A stretch of 64,000 nucleotides of DNA. Source: Amycolatopsis lexingtonensis. GTDB taxonomy: Bacteria; Actinomycetota; Actinomycetes; Mycobacteriales; Pseudonocardiaceae. Of the stretch, positions 1-8,032 are shown piece by piece. The stretch spans positions 7,290,501-7,354,500 of the forward strand of contig NZ_JADBEG010000001.1 in NCBI RefSeq assembly GCF_014873755.1, in the 5' to 3' direction. The stretch's first letter is position 1. Each line of letters begins with the position of its first letter. A program made the position numbers and the translations under genes. The notes below the pieces were generated by a model. It saw only the letters and a program-made list of their open reading frames with translations. It did not search any database and had not been told where the DNA came from.

Positions 1-1
1 C

Positions 2-301
2 GGCACGGTCTCGATGTTCGCGTTCGGCCTGCTGGCGGCCGCGGTCGCCCGGACGGCCAAGAGCGCGGGCGGGTTCGCGCTGATCGCGTTCCTGCCGACG
101 ATGTTCTTCGGCGGGGTCTACCTGCCGAGGCCGCTGCTGCCGGAGGTCCTGCGGCGGATCGGCGACTACGTCCCGCCGGGCACGCAGCCGCTGCAGGACG
201 CGTGGGTCGGCGCCGGCGTGCAGCCGCTGCAGCTGGTCGTGCTCGCCGCCTTCGCGGCGATCGGGACGGCACTGGCGGCGAAGCTCTTTCGCTGGGAGTG
301 A
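2..301 (+). CDS. ABC-2 type transporter permease, C-terminal part (cut by window edge)
   Basis: The reading frame is already open at the left edge, so only the last ~99 residues are visible. They contain hydrophobic segments (FALIAFLPTMFFGGVYLP; LVVLAAFAAIGTALAAKLF) and the loop YVPPGTQPLQDAW, typical of the C-terminal end of ABC-2 membrane permeases that work with a separate ATPase. The C-terminus FRWE is usual for this family. The substrate cannot be told. The ATP-binding partner is presumably upstream, outside the window. Confidence 0.7.
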   Translation, partial: GTVSMFAFGLLAAAVARTAKSAGGFALIAFLPTMFFGGVYLPRPLLPEVLRRIGDYVPPGTQPLQDAWVGAGVQPLQLVVLAAFAAIGTALAAKLFRWE

Positions 302-401
302 CCGGGGCTTCCGCCATATTGGTGATGATCATCGTTTTCTCTTGTGGCGGGGCCACCCGGCCGGTAGCCAAGAGGGTGGCCCTGCTCAAACTGGAGGTTC
401 G

Positions 402-794
402 ATGTCCCTGGACGTGTCACCCGCGCTGCTGGAGAAGGCCGAGCGCGGGGAGGTCACCGACGCCGAGTTCGTCACCTGCGTCAAGGAATCCCTGCCGTAC
501 GCCTGGGAGGTCATCACCGGCGTCATCGCCGACGCCGAGGGCGCCGCGGACGGCTTCGCCGACAACGAGACGCCGCCGCCGAGCGAGGCCGCCCGCGGGC
601 AGCTGCTGCGGGCACTGGCCTCGGACGCGATCCGCGGCGGCCTCGAGCGGCACTTCGGCGTCAAGCTCGCGTTCCAGAACTGCCACCGGGTCGCCGTCTT
701 CAAGACGTCCGAAGTGGACGGTGACCGCTACCGCGCGTTCGTCTCGCCGCGCGGCCAGCTGCTCAACCAGAGCCCGGAACTGCGGGACTGCTAG
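402..794 (+). CDS. conserved hypothetical protein, 130 aa
   Basis: Soluble, acidic protein of about 130 residues starting MSLDVSPALLEKAERGE. I chose the ATG at 402 because CTGGAGG lies about 5 nt upstream. No signal peptide or membrane segment is visible, and I do not recognise the family. Its last 32 bases overlap the convergent luciferase-like gene. A 10-bp palindrome, GATGATCATC, lies at 324-333 in the short upstream gap. Function unknown. Confidence 0.6.
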   Translation: MSLDVSPALLEKAERGEVTDAEFVTCVKESLPYAWEVITGVIADAEGAADGFADNETPPPSEAARGQLLRALASDAIRGGLERHFGVKLAFQNCHRVAVFKTSEVDGDRYRAFVSPRGQLLNQSPELRDC

Positions 795-1752
795 CCCGCA
801 GCGCGGGCAGCACCTCGGTGCCGATCCGCGCGATGTTCGCGTACGTGCCCTCCGGCGTACCCGACGCTTCCACGAGCATCAGCACGTGGGAGACGCCGGT
901 GCGCCGGAGGCTCGTTTCCAGGGTCCGGACGCAGTGGTCCGCGTCGCCGACCGGGTGGATCGCGCAAAGCCGTTCGGTGTACTCCCCCGGATCGCGCGCC
1001 GGCCCCGGCCGCCCGTCCACCGTGACGTGCGCGCCGAGCCCGTCCTTCAGCCACGCGGGCAGCGCTTTTCGGACGACGCCGGCGTCCCCCACCTGGCAGA
1101 GCACGGTCGAGACGTGGGCCGCCGGCTTCCCGTAGGCCGCGACGGTGGCCGCCTTCTCCTCGTCGTCCGCGTGCAGGCCGAGCAGCAGCGGCAGGTCCCG
1201 CTCCGCGGCCTGGCGCACCGCGTCCGACTTCGGCCCGCCGCACGCGACGACGACGTCCGGCCGCCGTTCCGGCGCCGGGACCAGCGGCACCTCCCGGAAG
1301 GCGAAGTGCCTCCCGTCGGCGTGCGCCCGGCCGGTGGTGGCCCGCAGGAAGACGTCGAGGGTCTCCTCGAAGCCGGTTTCGTAGCGATCCAGCCCGGTGC
1401 CGAAGACCTCCAGGTCCTGCCAGGGGCCACCGCGCCCGACGCCGAGCCGCAGCCGTCCGTCGGACACGGCGTCGAGCATCGCCCACTGCTCGGCGAGCGC
1501 GACCGGGTGCGTGGTCGAGAGGACGCTGACGGCGGTCCCGACGCCGATCCGCGACGTCCGCCCGAGCACGTGCGCGGCGAGCGTGATGGCCGAGGGGCAG
1601 ACGCCGTAGGGCAGGAAGTGGTGTTCGGCGAACCAGACGTCGTCGAAGCCGGCTTCTTCGGCCAGCTCGGCGGCGCGGACCGACCGGCGGAGGACGTCGC
1701 CGTCCGACTGGCCGGGGAAGCGGCCGCTGACCAGGAAGACCCCGAACCTCAA
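763..1752 (-). CDS. LLM-class (luciferase-like) flavin/F420-dependent oxidoreductase
   Basis: A 329-residue protein of the bacterial luciferase-like TIM-barrel family: N-terminal MRFGVFLVSGRFPGQ strand, then AGFDDVWFAEHHF, RIGVGTAVSVLSTTHP and the RLRLGVGRGG loop that binds the cofactor phosphate. Members oxidise or reduce small substrates with FMNH2 or F420; the substrate here is unknown. The best start fitting the family is TTG, with no clear ribosome-binding site. The 3' end overlaps the convergent small gene. F420 use is plausible because the window also has a deazaflavin-type protein at 16897-17343. Confidence 0.8.
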   Translation of the reverse strand: MRFGVFLVSGRFPGQSDGDVLRRSVRAAELAEEAGFDDVWFAEHHFLPYGVCPSAITLAAHVLGRTSRIGVGTAVSVLSTTHPVALAEQWAMLDAVSDGRLRLGVGRGGPWQDLEVFGTGLDRYETGFEETLDVFLRATTGRAHADGRHFAFREVPLVPAPERRPDVVVACGGPKSDAVRQAAERDLPLLLGLHADDEEKAATVAAYGKPAAHVSTVLCQVGDAGVVRKALPAWLKDGLGAHVTVDGRPGPARDPGEYTERLCAIHPVGDADHCVRTLETSLRRTGVSHVLMLVEASGTPEGTYANIARIGTEVLPALRASSPAVPGSG

Positions 1753-1765
1753 GAGCCGAGCGCCT

Positions 1766-1921
1766 TCAGTTGACCGCGACCTCGTTGAACCACAGCCGCG
1801 GCTCCAGCCACGGGAACACCACGAACATCAGCAGCGCGACCACCCCGAGCACGAGGACCACCGCGATCGTCAGCTTCACCGCGAACGGGCCGGGGAACTT
1901 CCGCCACAGCCAGGCGTACAT
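1766..1921 (-). CDS. small single-span membrane protein downstream of sortase, 51 aa
   Basis: A 51-residue protein, too short for most gene callers. It has a basic N-terminus (MYAWLWRKFPG), one long hydrophobic helix at about residues 14-38 (KLTIAVVLVLGVVALLMFVV) and a short tail. Its ATG overlaps the sortase TGA (TGATG), so the two are translationally coupled. The pairing suggests an accessory role for the sortase at the membrane; this is inferred from position only. Confidence 0.6.
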   Translation of the reverse strand: MYAWLWRKFPGPFAVKLTIAVVLVLGVVALLMFVVFPWLEPRLWFNEVAVN

Positions 1922-2985
1922 CAGGCCTCCCCGATCTTCGAAAGCAGGTCGCCGTAGTCCTTGACCTGGTTCTTCGGCACCTGCTGGGTCAGCACCGAGG
2001 TGATGATGAGCCGCTCGCGGGCGGAGAACTGCGGGTGGCAGGTCGTGAGCGTGAGCAGCGCCGCCTGCTGGGCCTTCGGGAGCGTGTCGGCGTCCTTGTA
2101 CGGGACCGGGTTCACCGCCGTGCCCTGGCTGGGCAGGACGACCTTGCGGCCGAACGTCTCGCTGTACGCGCCGCCGTCTTCGGCGTTCGGGTCGCGCAGG
2201 GTCGAGACGCCCTTGCACTTCGGGTCGGCGCCCTTGGTGCCCGCCCAGTTCTCGACCTCGTCGTCGTAGGGCAGCACCTTGTAGATGTAGAAGTCGGTCG
2301 AGGTTTCGATCACGATCTGGTCACAAGAGGAGAGGTTGTCCAGGTCGTTGAACGGGGCACCCTTGCCGACGCGGTGGCCGGCCACGGCGAAGTTGCCGGG
2401 CTCGCCGGGCAGCGACGTGCCCTTGTAGTGGCCCGGGCCGACTTCCAGGGCGGCCTCGTCGGTGCCCTCCTGGATGGTGAAGTTGTAGTCGACGCCGAAC
2501 GTCGGGATGTGGATGCGGGCGAACGCCTTGCCGTCGATCAGCTCGGGGTGCAGCGTCCGGTCGTGCGCCCACTCGCCGTCGAGCTGGTCGCTCGCCTCGG
2601 ACTGCTTGCCCGCCGAGAACAGGTCGGTCACGTAGAGCTCGTAGACCATGAACAGCAGCACGACCAGGCCCAGCGTGATCAGGATTTCGCCGGCGGTCCG
2701 GATCGCGACGCCGCCCTTGCCCAGCGGGGCCGGGGCGGGCTTCTCCTTGGTCGCGGCGCCGCCCTTCCCGACCGGGGCGAACACGACGGTCTCCTCGTTC
2801 GCGCCCGGCGGCGGCGGACTGGCGTAGCGGCGGGGCGCCGGCGAGCGCCGGGGCGGCTGGCCCTGTGCGCCGCGCTGGGGCGGCCGGGGCGGCACCTGGC
2901 CGCGAGGGGGCGTGGCGGGGCGGCGCGGCGGTACCGGCCGCTGCCCTGGGTGTCTGCGCCGGTCGTCATCCGGTCCTTCGCGCAT
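1921..2985 (-). CDS. srtE: class E sortase
   Basis: A transpeptidase that joins secreted proteins carrying an LAxTG-like signal to peptidoglycan. The 354-residue protein has a Pro/Arg-rich cytoplasmic N-terminus (~130 residues), one membrane helix (ILITLGLVVLLFMVYELYV) and an extracellular sortase domain. The catalytic triad is visible: His in FAVAGHRVGKG, Cys in TLTTCHPQFS and Arg in ARERLIITS. I placed the start at the ATG giving MREGPDDDRRR; the open frame continues upstream but that part looks non-coding. It is coupled to the small membrane protein behind it. Its substrates are not in this window. Confidence 0.85.
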   Translation of the reverse strand: MREGPDDDRRRHPGQRPVPPRRPATPPRGQVPPRPPQRGAQGQPPRRSPAPRRYASPPPPGANEETVVFAPVGKGGAATKEKPAPAPLGKGGVAIRTAGEILITLGLVVLLFMVYELYVTDLFSAGKQSEASDQLDGEWAHDRTLHPELIDGKAFARIHIPTFGVDYNFTIQEGTDEAALEVGPGHYKGTSLPGEPGNFAVAGHRVGKGAPFNDLDNLSSCDQIVIETSTDFYIYKVLPYDDEVENWAGTKGADPKCKGVSTLRDPNAEDGGAYSETFGRKVVLPSQGTAVNPVPYKDADTLPKAQQAALLTLTTCHPQFSARERLIITSVLTQQVPKNQVKDYGDLLSKIGEA

Positions 2986-3088
2986 CTCCACGCAAGCTCC
3001 TCTCAAGCCGCGCCGAACCCTGGGTGACGCCGTTGTCACGGTGCGGGAAAATCCGACCACTCCGGCCGCTGCTTTCCTGCGGTCGTTT

Positions 3089-3098
3089 ACGTTAACGT
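3089..3098. promoter_or_regulatory. 10-bp palindrome upstream of crgA
   Basis: ACGTTAACGT is a perfect 10-bp palindrome about 80 bp before the crgA start, in the 190-bp divergent gap between srtE and crgA. It may be an operator for either gene. Nothing beyond symmetry and position supports this. Confidence 0.25.
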
Positions 3099-3177
3099 GT
3101 GCACGTGGCGCTGGTTGCGCACCCTCAGCGGGACATCGCCACCAGACGAGCCCGAAGAGCACCGCGAGGAACACACG

Positions 3178-3444
3178 ATGCCCAAGTCCAAGGTCCGCAA
3201 GAAGACCGCTTACACCCCGCCCGCCGACCGGCGCACACCGGTGAAGGTGCGGGCGGCCGGCCCCACCGGCCTCGCCTGGAAGATCCCCATGTTCGGGCTG
3301 ATGCTCGTGGGCCTGGTCTGGCTGCTGGTGAACTACATCGCCGGGGACAAGATCTCCTGGATGGCCGATCTGGGCAACTGGAACTTCGCCGGCGGATTCG
3401 CCCTGATGATCGCGGGTCTGCTCATGACCATGCGCTGGCGCTGA
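3178..3444 (+). CDS. crgA: cell division protein CrgA
   Basis: A small membrane protein of the division site that in mycobacteria and streptomycetes interacts with FtsZ and divisome proteins and affects septation. The 88 residues match the family: basic N-terminus ([15 protein letters not shown]), the [20 protein letters not shown] first helix, a short external loop with [11 protein letters not shown], and a second helix ([15 protein letters not shown]) ending the protein. The ATG follows GCGAGGAACACACG. Position close to the origin next to ppiA and a PH-type gene matches the mycobacterial layout. Confidence 0.93.
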   Translation: MPKSKVRKKTAYTPPADRRTPVKVRAAGPTGLAWKIPMFGLMLVGLVWLLVNYIAGDKISWMADLGNWNFAGGFALMIAGLLMTMRWR

Positions 3445-3499
3445 TTATTACTCCGATTGGCGGCTTGACGCCGAATTACACCGGTGTGACTCATCCCCA

Positions 3500-3934
3500 G
3501 TGTGGATAACCCCTGTGGATAACTACCCCACCTCTTGGGCGCCACGCCGGGCCGTTGTGGTATCGGCCTGGGCGGTCACGGCGTTGCTGCTGGTCGCCGT
3601 GGTGACCGACGCGCTGCTCGGCGACCGCGGCGGCCTGGTGCTGTTCGCGCTGGCGGCGGTGGCCGTCGGCGCGTTCGCCGGCCACGCCACGCTCGTCCGG
3701 CCGCGGCTGGCCGCCGACGCCGAGGGCCTGGTGGCCCGCACGCTGGGCGGCACGCACCGGCTGCCGTGGGCGCAGACCCGCACGCGGCTGCGCACCACCC
3801 GCCGGATGGGCCGCGACGGCGTCACCCTCGAGGTCGAGCACGACGAGCAGCTGTACGTCTTCGGGTGGCTGGACCTCGGCGAGGACCCGCGGGACGTCCT
3901 GGACGTCCTCAGCACGCTGCGGGCGCGCGGCTAG
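3500..3934 (+). CDS. PH-domain-type small membrane protein (Rv0010c-like)
   Basis: A 144-residue protein with two N-terminal membrane helices (VVVSAWAVTALLLVAVV and GLVLFALAAVAVGAFAGH) and a C-terminal region of beta-strand character (LVARTLGGTHRLPWAQ ... GVTLEVEHDEQLYVFGWLDLGEDP), as in actinobacterial PH_6-type proteins. The gene beside crgA and ppiA in mycobacteria is of this type, so position agrees. The start is GTG at 3500 or GTG at 3515; both lie within a pair of consensus DnaA boxes (3501-3523). The end overlaps the convergent rhomboid gene by 4 bp. Biochemical role unknown. Confidence 0.7.
   Translation: MWITPVDNYPTSWAPRRAVVVSAWAVTALLLVAVVTDALLGDRGGLVLFALAAVAVGAFAGHATLVRPRLAADAEGLVARTLGGTHRLPWAQTRTRLRTTRRMGRDGVTLEVEHDEQLYVFGWLDLGEDPRDVLDVLSTLRARG
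3501..3523. promoter_or_regulatory. pair of DnaA boxes at the start of the PH-type gene
   Basis: Two copies of TGTGGATAAC (3501-3510 and 3514-3523), 13 bp start to start. Each contains the exact reverse complement of the DnaA box TTATCCACA. They lie about 28 kb from oriC and overlap the translation start of the PH-type gene, so DnaA could affect its expression or be titrated here. Binding is an inference. Confidence 0.5.
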
Positions 3935-4884
3935 CCGCAGCTGTAGAGCTGGACCCCGCGGTACTGGACGAACCCGCAGGTCTCGGGCCCGTACTGGCCG
4001 CCTTGGAAGGCCAGCAGGCCGACGATGGCCAGCACGATGATCGCCAGCCCGATCGCCTGCCAGCGCAGCTGGTTCGCCTCCGGGGCGTAGAGCAGGGCGA
4101 CCGTGACCAGTGCCCCGGTCACCAGGCCGCCGACGTGCGCGTAGATCGAGATGCCCGGGATGCCGAAGGTGATGAAGGCGTTGAGGGCGAGGGTGATGAT
4201 CAGCCCGGTCGGGTTCAGCCGGAGCTTGAGCACGATCACCGCGTAGGCGCCCATCAGGCCGAACAGCGCGCCGGATGCGCCGGCGGTCGACTTCTGCGGG
4301 TCGTCGAACAGCAGCACGGCCGCGGACGCGCCGAGCATGGAGATGAAGTAGAGCGCCAGGTAGCGGCCCCGGCCGCAGACCTGCTCCAGCGACCGGCCCA
4401 TCATCCACAGCGAGAACATGTTCACCGCGACGTGGATCGGGCCGTAGTGGAGGAAACCGCTGCTGAAGACCCGCCACCACTCGCCGTTGCCGAGGGTCGC
4501 GTCGCCGTAGAGCTTGCCGTACTGGAACAGCGACGAGAAGTCGTTGTCGTTGAGGCTCTGCGCCTGGAAGGCCGTGAAGAGGAAGACCAGGACGTTCACC
4601 GCGAGGATGACCTGGGTGACGAGCACGGACTGCGAGAGGCGCGCGCCGAAGACCGTCCGCTGGCCGAAGCCGGCTTCCTGGTAGTCGCGGTGCTGACGGC
4701 GCTGCTGCCGGCCCCCGCTGTGCACGCAGTCGGTGCACTGGAAGCCGACGGGGGCTTCGCGGAGGCAATCCGGACATGCCGGACGCCCGCACCGGGAACA
4801 GCTCAGTCCGGTCGGGCGGTTCGGGTGCCACCAGCACCCGGGGAGCGCGGCTTGTTCGGCGGCGGGGTTCGGCGGTTGGTTCAC
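3931..4884 (-). CDS. rhomboid family intramembrane serine protease
   Basis: A membrane protease that cuts other membrane proteins within the bilayer. The 317-residue protein starts with a zinc-binding B-box-like module (CWWHPNRPTGLSCSRCGRP with further CPDC and CTDC pairs), then six or seven helices. The catalytic serine motif GASGALFG and the partner histidine in IYAHVGGLVTG are present, as is the family's HVAVNMFSLWMMG loop. GTG start. The C-terminal tail has two cysteines (ETCGFVQ, LYSCG). It lies between ppiA and the PH-type gene, an addition relative to mycobacteria. Substrate unknown. Confidence 0.88.
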   Translation of the reverse strand: MNQPPNPAAEQAALPGCWWHPNRPTGLSCSRCGRPACPDCLREAPVGFQCTDCVHSGGRQQRRQHRDYQEAGFGQRTVFGARLSQSVLVTQVILAVNVLVFLFTAFQAQSLNDNDFSSLFQYGKLYGDATLGNGEWWRVFSSGFLHYGPIHVAVNMFSLWMMGRSLEQVCGRGRYLALYFISMLGASAAVLLFDDPQKSTAGASGALFGLMGAYAVIVLKLRLNPTGLIITLALNAFITFGIPGISIYAHVGGLVTGALVTVALLYAPEANQLRWQAIGLAIIVLAIVGLLAFQGGQYGPETCGFVQYRGVQLYSCG

Positions 4885-4922
4885 GATGGAACCAACCTAC
4901 CGAAACCTCGCTGCACGGGCCG

Positions 4923-5441
4923 TCAGTGCTCGATGGTGACCTTTTCGATCACGACGTCGGTCAGCGGGCGGTCCGCCGGGCCGGTGGCGGTGCGCGCGAT
5001 CGCGTCGACGACGTTGCGCGACTCCTGGTCGGCCACCTCGCCGAAGATCGTGTGGCGGAAGTTCAGGTGGGCCGTCGGCGCGACGGTGATGAAGAACTGC
5101 GAGCCGTTGGTGCCGGGCCCGGCGTTCGCCATGGCCAGCAGGTACGGCTTGCTGAACTGCAGCTCCGGGTGGAACTCGTCGCCGAACTTGTAGCCGGGGC
5201 CGCCGCGGCCGGTGCCGGTCGGGTCGCCGCCCTGCAGCATGAAGCCGTCGATGACCCGGTGGAAGATCGAACCGTCGTAGAAGGGGCCGGAGTTCGTGCC
5301 CGCCGCGTTGGGCTGGGTGTACTCCTTGGTGCCTTCCGCGAGCCCGACGAAGTTCGCGACCGTCTTCGGCGCGTGGTCGGGGAGCAGGTTCAGGTGGATG
5401 TCACCCTGGTTGGTGTGCAGCGTAGCTTTCACGAGGTTCAT
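4923..5441 (-). CDS. ppiA: cyclophilin-type peptidyl-prolyl cis-trans isomerase
   Basis: Catalyses cis-trans isomerisation of proline peptide bonds in the cytoplasm. 172 residues cover a single cyclophilin domain: FHRVIDGFMLQGGDPTGTG with the catalytic Arg, FGDEFHPELQFSKPYLLAMA, GTNGSQFFITV and LNFRHTIFGEV. No signal peptide. Divergent from the CwsA-like gene, the same arrangement as ppiA and cwsA in mycobacteria. Confidence 0.95.
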   Translation of the reverse strand: MNLVKATLHTNQGDIHLNLLPDHAPKTVANFVGLAEGTKEYTQPNAAGTNSGPFYDGSIFHRVIDGFMLQGGDPTGTGRGGPGYKFGDEFHPELQFSKPYLLAMANAGPGTNGSQFFITVAPTAHLNFRHTIFGEVADQESRNVVDAIARTATGPADRPLTDVVIEKVTIEH

Positions 5442-5530
5442 CGTGCCATCTGCGGCGGGCGGCGGGAAAAAGGGGCACGATAGGTTACGGGTAACAGAGC
5501 AGTGTCAAAACGAATGATGAGGTGAAGCCC

Positions 5531-6067
5531 ATGTCCCGGGCGACAGCCCAGGCCGTCGAGACCGCCGACAAACTCGTCACCGAGGGTGTCAAGCAGGGGC
5601 GGCGCGCGCAGAAGAAGCTCGCGAAGAAGACGGAACTGACCCGCAAGGAGCTCAAGAAGAGCTCGAAGGCCGCTCGCGAGGAGGCGCTCGCGCGCCTGTC
5701 CGAGCTGCGCAAGCCGGGTCGCAAGGCGAAGAAGGCCGCCATCAAGGCCGCGAAGGCGGCCGGCGAGTCGAAGCGCCGCGGCAAGAAGGACTTCAAGGCG
5801 GCGAAGAAGGACTTCTACGCCGCTCTGACCGAGGCCAAGTCGGCCGCGAAGGGCACCCGCAGCCGTCGCAAGTGGCCGTGGCTGCTCGGCCTGGTCGTGG
5901 TCGGTGCCGGCGCCGCCTACGCCCTCCGCTCGAAGCAGGAGCCGCCGGTCGCGCCCGCGCCGCCGAAGGCCACCCCGCCCGCGCCGAAGCCCGCCGAAGC
6001 GGCGAAGCCGACCCCGCAGGCGAACGGCAAGGCGCCCTCGCCGGCGCCCGCCGAAAAGAAGAACTGA
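5531..6067 (+). CDS. Lys/Ala-rich single-span membrane protein, CwsA-like in position and layout
   Basis: A 178-residue protein with a very basic helical N-terminal region (many K/A/R heptad-like stretches, likely coiled coil), one membrane helix near residues 117-135 (WPWLLGLVVVGAGAAYAL) and a Pro/Ala-rich tail. The ATG at 5531 is preferred over an upstream in-frame GTG because GAGGTGA lies just before it. Mycobacterial CwsA, a cell-wall and polarity protein, has the same plan and also sits divergent from ppiA. I see no close sequence match, so the link is positional and architectural. Without that context it would be an unknown protein. Confidence 0.6.
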   Translation: MSRATAQAVETADKLVTEGVKQGRRAQKKLAKKTELTRKELKKSSKAAREEALARLSELRKPGRKAKKAAIKAAKAAGESKRRGKKDFKAAKKDFYAALTEAKSAAKGTRSRRKWPWLLGLVVVGAGAAYALRSKQEPPVAPAPPKATPPAPKPAEAAKPTPQANGKAPSPAPAEKKN

Positions 6068-6077
6068 ACGAGACGCG

Positions 6078-6110
6078 AAGAGGCCCCCGGGGGTGCACCG
6101 GGGGCCTCTT
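6078..6110 (+). terminator. strong hairpin terminator
   Basis: A perfect 13-bp stem, AAGAGGCCCCCGG pairing with CCGGGGGCCTCTT across a 7-nt loop, 11 bp after the stop of the CwsA-like gene. It can end that transcript and also the converging one from 6131-6583. The U-tract is short. Confidence 0.8.
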
Positions 6111-6130
6111 CAGTCTTGCGCGGAACCAGC

Positions 6131-6583
6131 TCAGACGGCAGCGGCGTGCTTGTCGATCAGCTGGCCGAGACGCGGCAGCGCCTCCTCGACGTTCTTCTTG
6201 CCGTTCGGGCGCAGCTTGCCGTAGACCTTCTTGATGCTGTCGCGGCTGCTCTTCTCCGCGCGCGAGTCGGTGACGCTCAGCAGCGCGTCGGAGGCCTCGT
6301 CCGAGCGGCTGGACAGGTAGGCACCGAAGTCGTTGCCACCCTTGGCGCGGTAGTCGCCGTAGAACGGCTCGAGCGCGGAGGCGAAGTCCGGCAGCAGCGT
6401 GTCGACGGCCGAGGGGATGATGCCCGGCTTGATCTTCTTGACCGCGGCGAAGCCGGTCTTCACGACGGCACCCGAAACGCCGCCCTTGTCCGAGACCTCG
6501 GCGTCCACGAGGGTCTCGAAGTCGGAGACGACAGCCGGGCGACGGCTGGAGTCGAGCAGGATTTCCTTGAGGGTGTCAGCCAC
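6131..6583 (-). CDS. conserved actinobacterial protein (DUF6918-type), 150 aa
   Basis: A soluble 150-residue helical protein starting MADTLKEILLDSSRRPAVV (GTG start), with the region VKKIKPGIIPSAVDTLLPDF and a C-terminal SIKKVYGKLRPNGKKNVEEA. The pattern resembles an actinobacterial family I recall as DUF6918, of unknown function. The DUF assignment is from memory. It is converging on the CwsA-like gene and shares its terminator. Confidence 0.6.
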   Translation of the reverse strand: MADTLKEILLDSSRRPAVVSDFETLVDAEVSDKGGVSGAVVKTGFAAVKKIKPGIIPSAVDTLLPDFASALEPFYGDYRAKGGNDFGAYLSSRSDEASDALLSVTDSRAEKSSRDSIKKVYGKLRPNGKKNVEEALPRLGQLIDKHAAAV

Positions 6584-6729
6584 GAATCTTGTCCTTTGTC
6601 GTTGCAGAGTTGGTGCCCCGCCCCGGGGTGGGGATCCCCGGTGGCTGCGGTGCGCGAGTCCACGAAGCCTGCGCGTGACGCACAGGGTAATACAAGATCA
6701 ACATCACTCACCCGTGTGGAGCCCGCTAC

Positions 6730-7257
6730 CTAGAGCTTCAGCGCAGCGATAGCCTTCTTGACCACTGTGCGTGCCTTCACGCTTTGCTTCTGGTTGGTGG
6801 TCGCGATGACCGCCGCGGAGCCCTTGGCGACAGCGTAGACAGCACCGTCGTCGGTGGACAAATAGCCGCCCTTCCAGCCGGAAGGGTCGCTCGCCGGGTT
6901 CGACGAGTCCACTGGCGCCGCCTGGTTGACCAGCGCCGTCGCCGTCTTCGCGTCCCCGACGTACACCCGGACGGTGAGCTGGACCTTCCCGTCCGGGCGA
7001 TAGAAGAAGCACGCCGGGTGAGGCTGGTCGGCGGACACGCGCACCTTCGAGACGTGCTGGCCGTTCGACTCGGCCACGAATTCGCTGCCGAGGTACGGGC
7101 AGTCCTCGGTCGCGCCCGGCTGCGGTTCGGGCGGCAGGCCGGAGCCGGCCGCGGAGGCGGCGGACGGCGTGCTGGGCGCCGCGGTGCCGGACACGATGGT
7201 GGGGCCGCAGCCGGCCAGCAGGACCACGGCGGGCGCGAGAAGTACGAGTCGTCGCAT
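6730..7257 (-). CDS. putative lipoprotein, DUF2020-like
   Basis: A 175-residue secreted protein. Residues 1-17 form a lipoprotein signal with lipobox LLAGC, so it should be anchored by a lipidated Cys17. A Ser/Ala/Pro linker follows, then a compact domain (CPYLGSEFVAESNGQ, HPACFFYRPDGKVQL, GAVYAVAKGSAAVIATTNQ) that resembles the DUF2020 family of actinobacterial surface proteins. The start MRRLVLLAP is the only one that gives a proper signal peptide. Role unknown. Confidence 0.7.
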   Translation of the reverse strand: MRRLVLLAPAVVLLAGCGPTIVSGTAAPSTPSAASAAGSGLPPEPQPGATEDCPYLGSEFVAESNGQHVSKVRVSADQPHPACFFYRPDGKVQLTVRVYVGDAKTATALVNQAAPVDSSNPASDPSGWKGGYLSTDDGAVYAVAKGSAAVIATTNQKQSVKARTVVKKAIAALKL

Positions 7258-7356
7258 AGCGCGCACAGTCAACCATGAGGCGTGTGTGAAACCCGCTGGC
7301 TGACGTCGCCGTGAGACGATGGCCGCGAGGTCGGTCCAGATCAGGGAGGTCCCGGC

Positions 7357-8031
7357 GTGCTCACCCCCGAGCAGTACCTCGGCGCGGTGGCCGAGCGCAT
7401 CCAGCGCTCGGGCGGCCGGCTGAACTCCGTGCAGATCGGGCCCGCGACCGCCGTCGTCGGCCTGTTCACCGAATCGGTGATGCTCTCGACGATGAACTAC
7501 TGCGTCATCGCCGCCGCCGTGCCCGAGGTCAGCGCCGCGGCGCTGTACGACTTCACCGGCCGCGCCACGCAGCACGCGCGCGCCAACCTGATCGGCACCA
7601 TGGGCTGGACGGCGGCCTCGGTCGTCATCGCCGGGCTCGTCGGCCAGCGCGTCTACCCGGACGCCGCGCAGGCCGCGTCCGCGAAGTCGGGCAACCAGTT
7701 CGGTGGCGAGACGCGGATGGTCGCGGTCGACCTCTCGGCCGGGCAGATGTTCGCGTTCGTCGGCGGGAAGTTCTGGGGCGCCGCGGTGCAGGGCTCGGTC
7801 AACGCCAAGCTGACGTACTGCTTCCCACAACCCGCCGAGGTCTACCAGTACGTCCAGTGGCAGCAGGCGCAGCAACAGCAACCGCCCGCCCAACAGCCGC
7901 CGCCAGGCTGGCAGCAGCAGCCCCCGATGCCGCAGGTCCCGCCGCCACCGGCGGCCGGCCCGGCCGGTCCGCAGCCGCCCGTCTACCCGCCGCCGGGGCA
8001 CCACCCCCAGCAGGGGCCGTACGGTTACTGA
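7357..8031 (+). CDS. hypothetical protein with Gln/Pro-rich tail, 224 aa
   Basis: The first ~165 residues are a folded domain (LTPEQYLGAVAERIQRSGG ... FTESVMLSTMNYCVIAAAV ... VAVDLSAGQMFAFVGGKFW). The last ~60 are low-complexity Q and P (HHPQQGPYGY end). GTG start preceded by GGGAGGT. No signal peptide or clear membrane helix. It ends 2 bp before the PdxH-like gene, so the two are probably one transcript. I do not recognise the family. Confidence 0.55.
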   Translation: MLTPEQYLGAVAERIQRSGGRLNSVQIGPATAVVGLFTESVMLSTMNYCVIAAAVPEVSAAALYDFTGRATQHARANLIGTMGWTAASVVIAGLVGQRVYPDAAQAASAKSGNQFGGETRMVAVDLSAGQMFAFVGGKFWGAAVQGSVNAKLTYCFPQPAEVYQYVQWQQAQQQQPPAQQPPPGWQQQPPMPQVPPPPAAGPAGPQPPVYPPPGHHPQQGPYGY

Positions 8032-8032
8032 C

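Noticed and set aside
7255..7360. Riboswitch or leader before the 7357 gene
   Set aside because: Only ~100 bp and no recognisable conserved fold; plain divergent promoter region.
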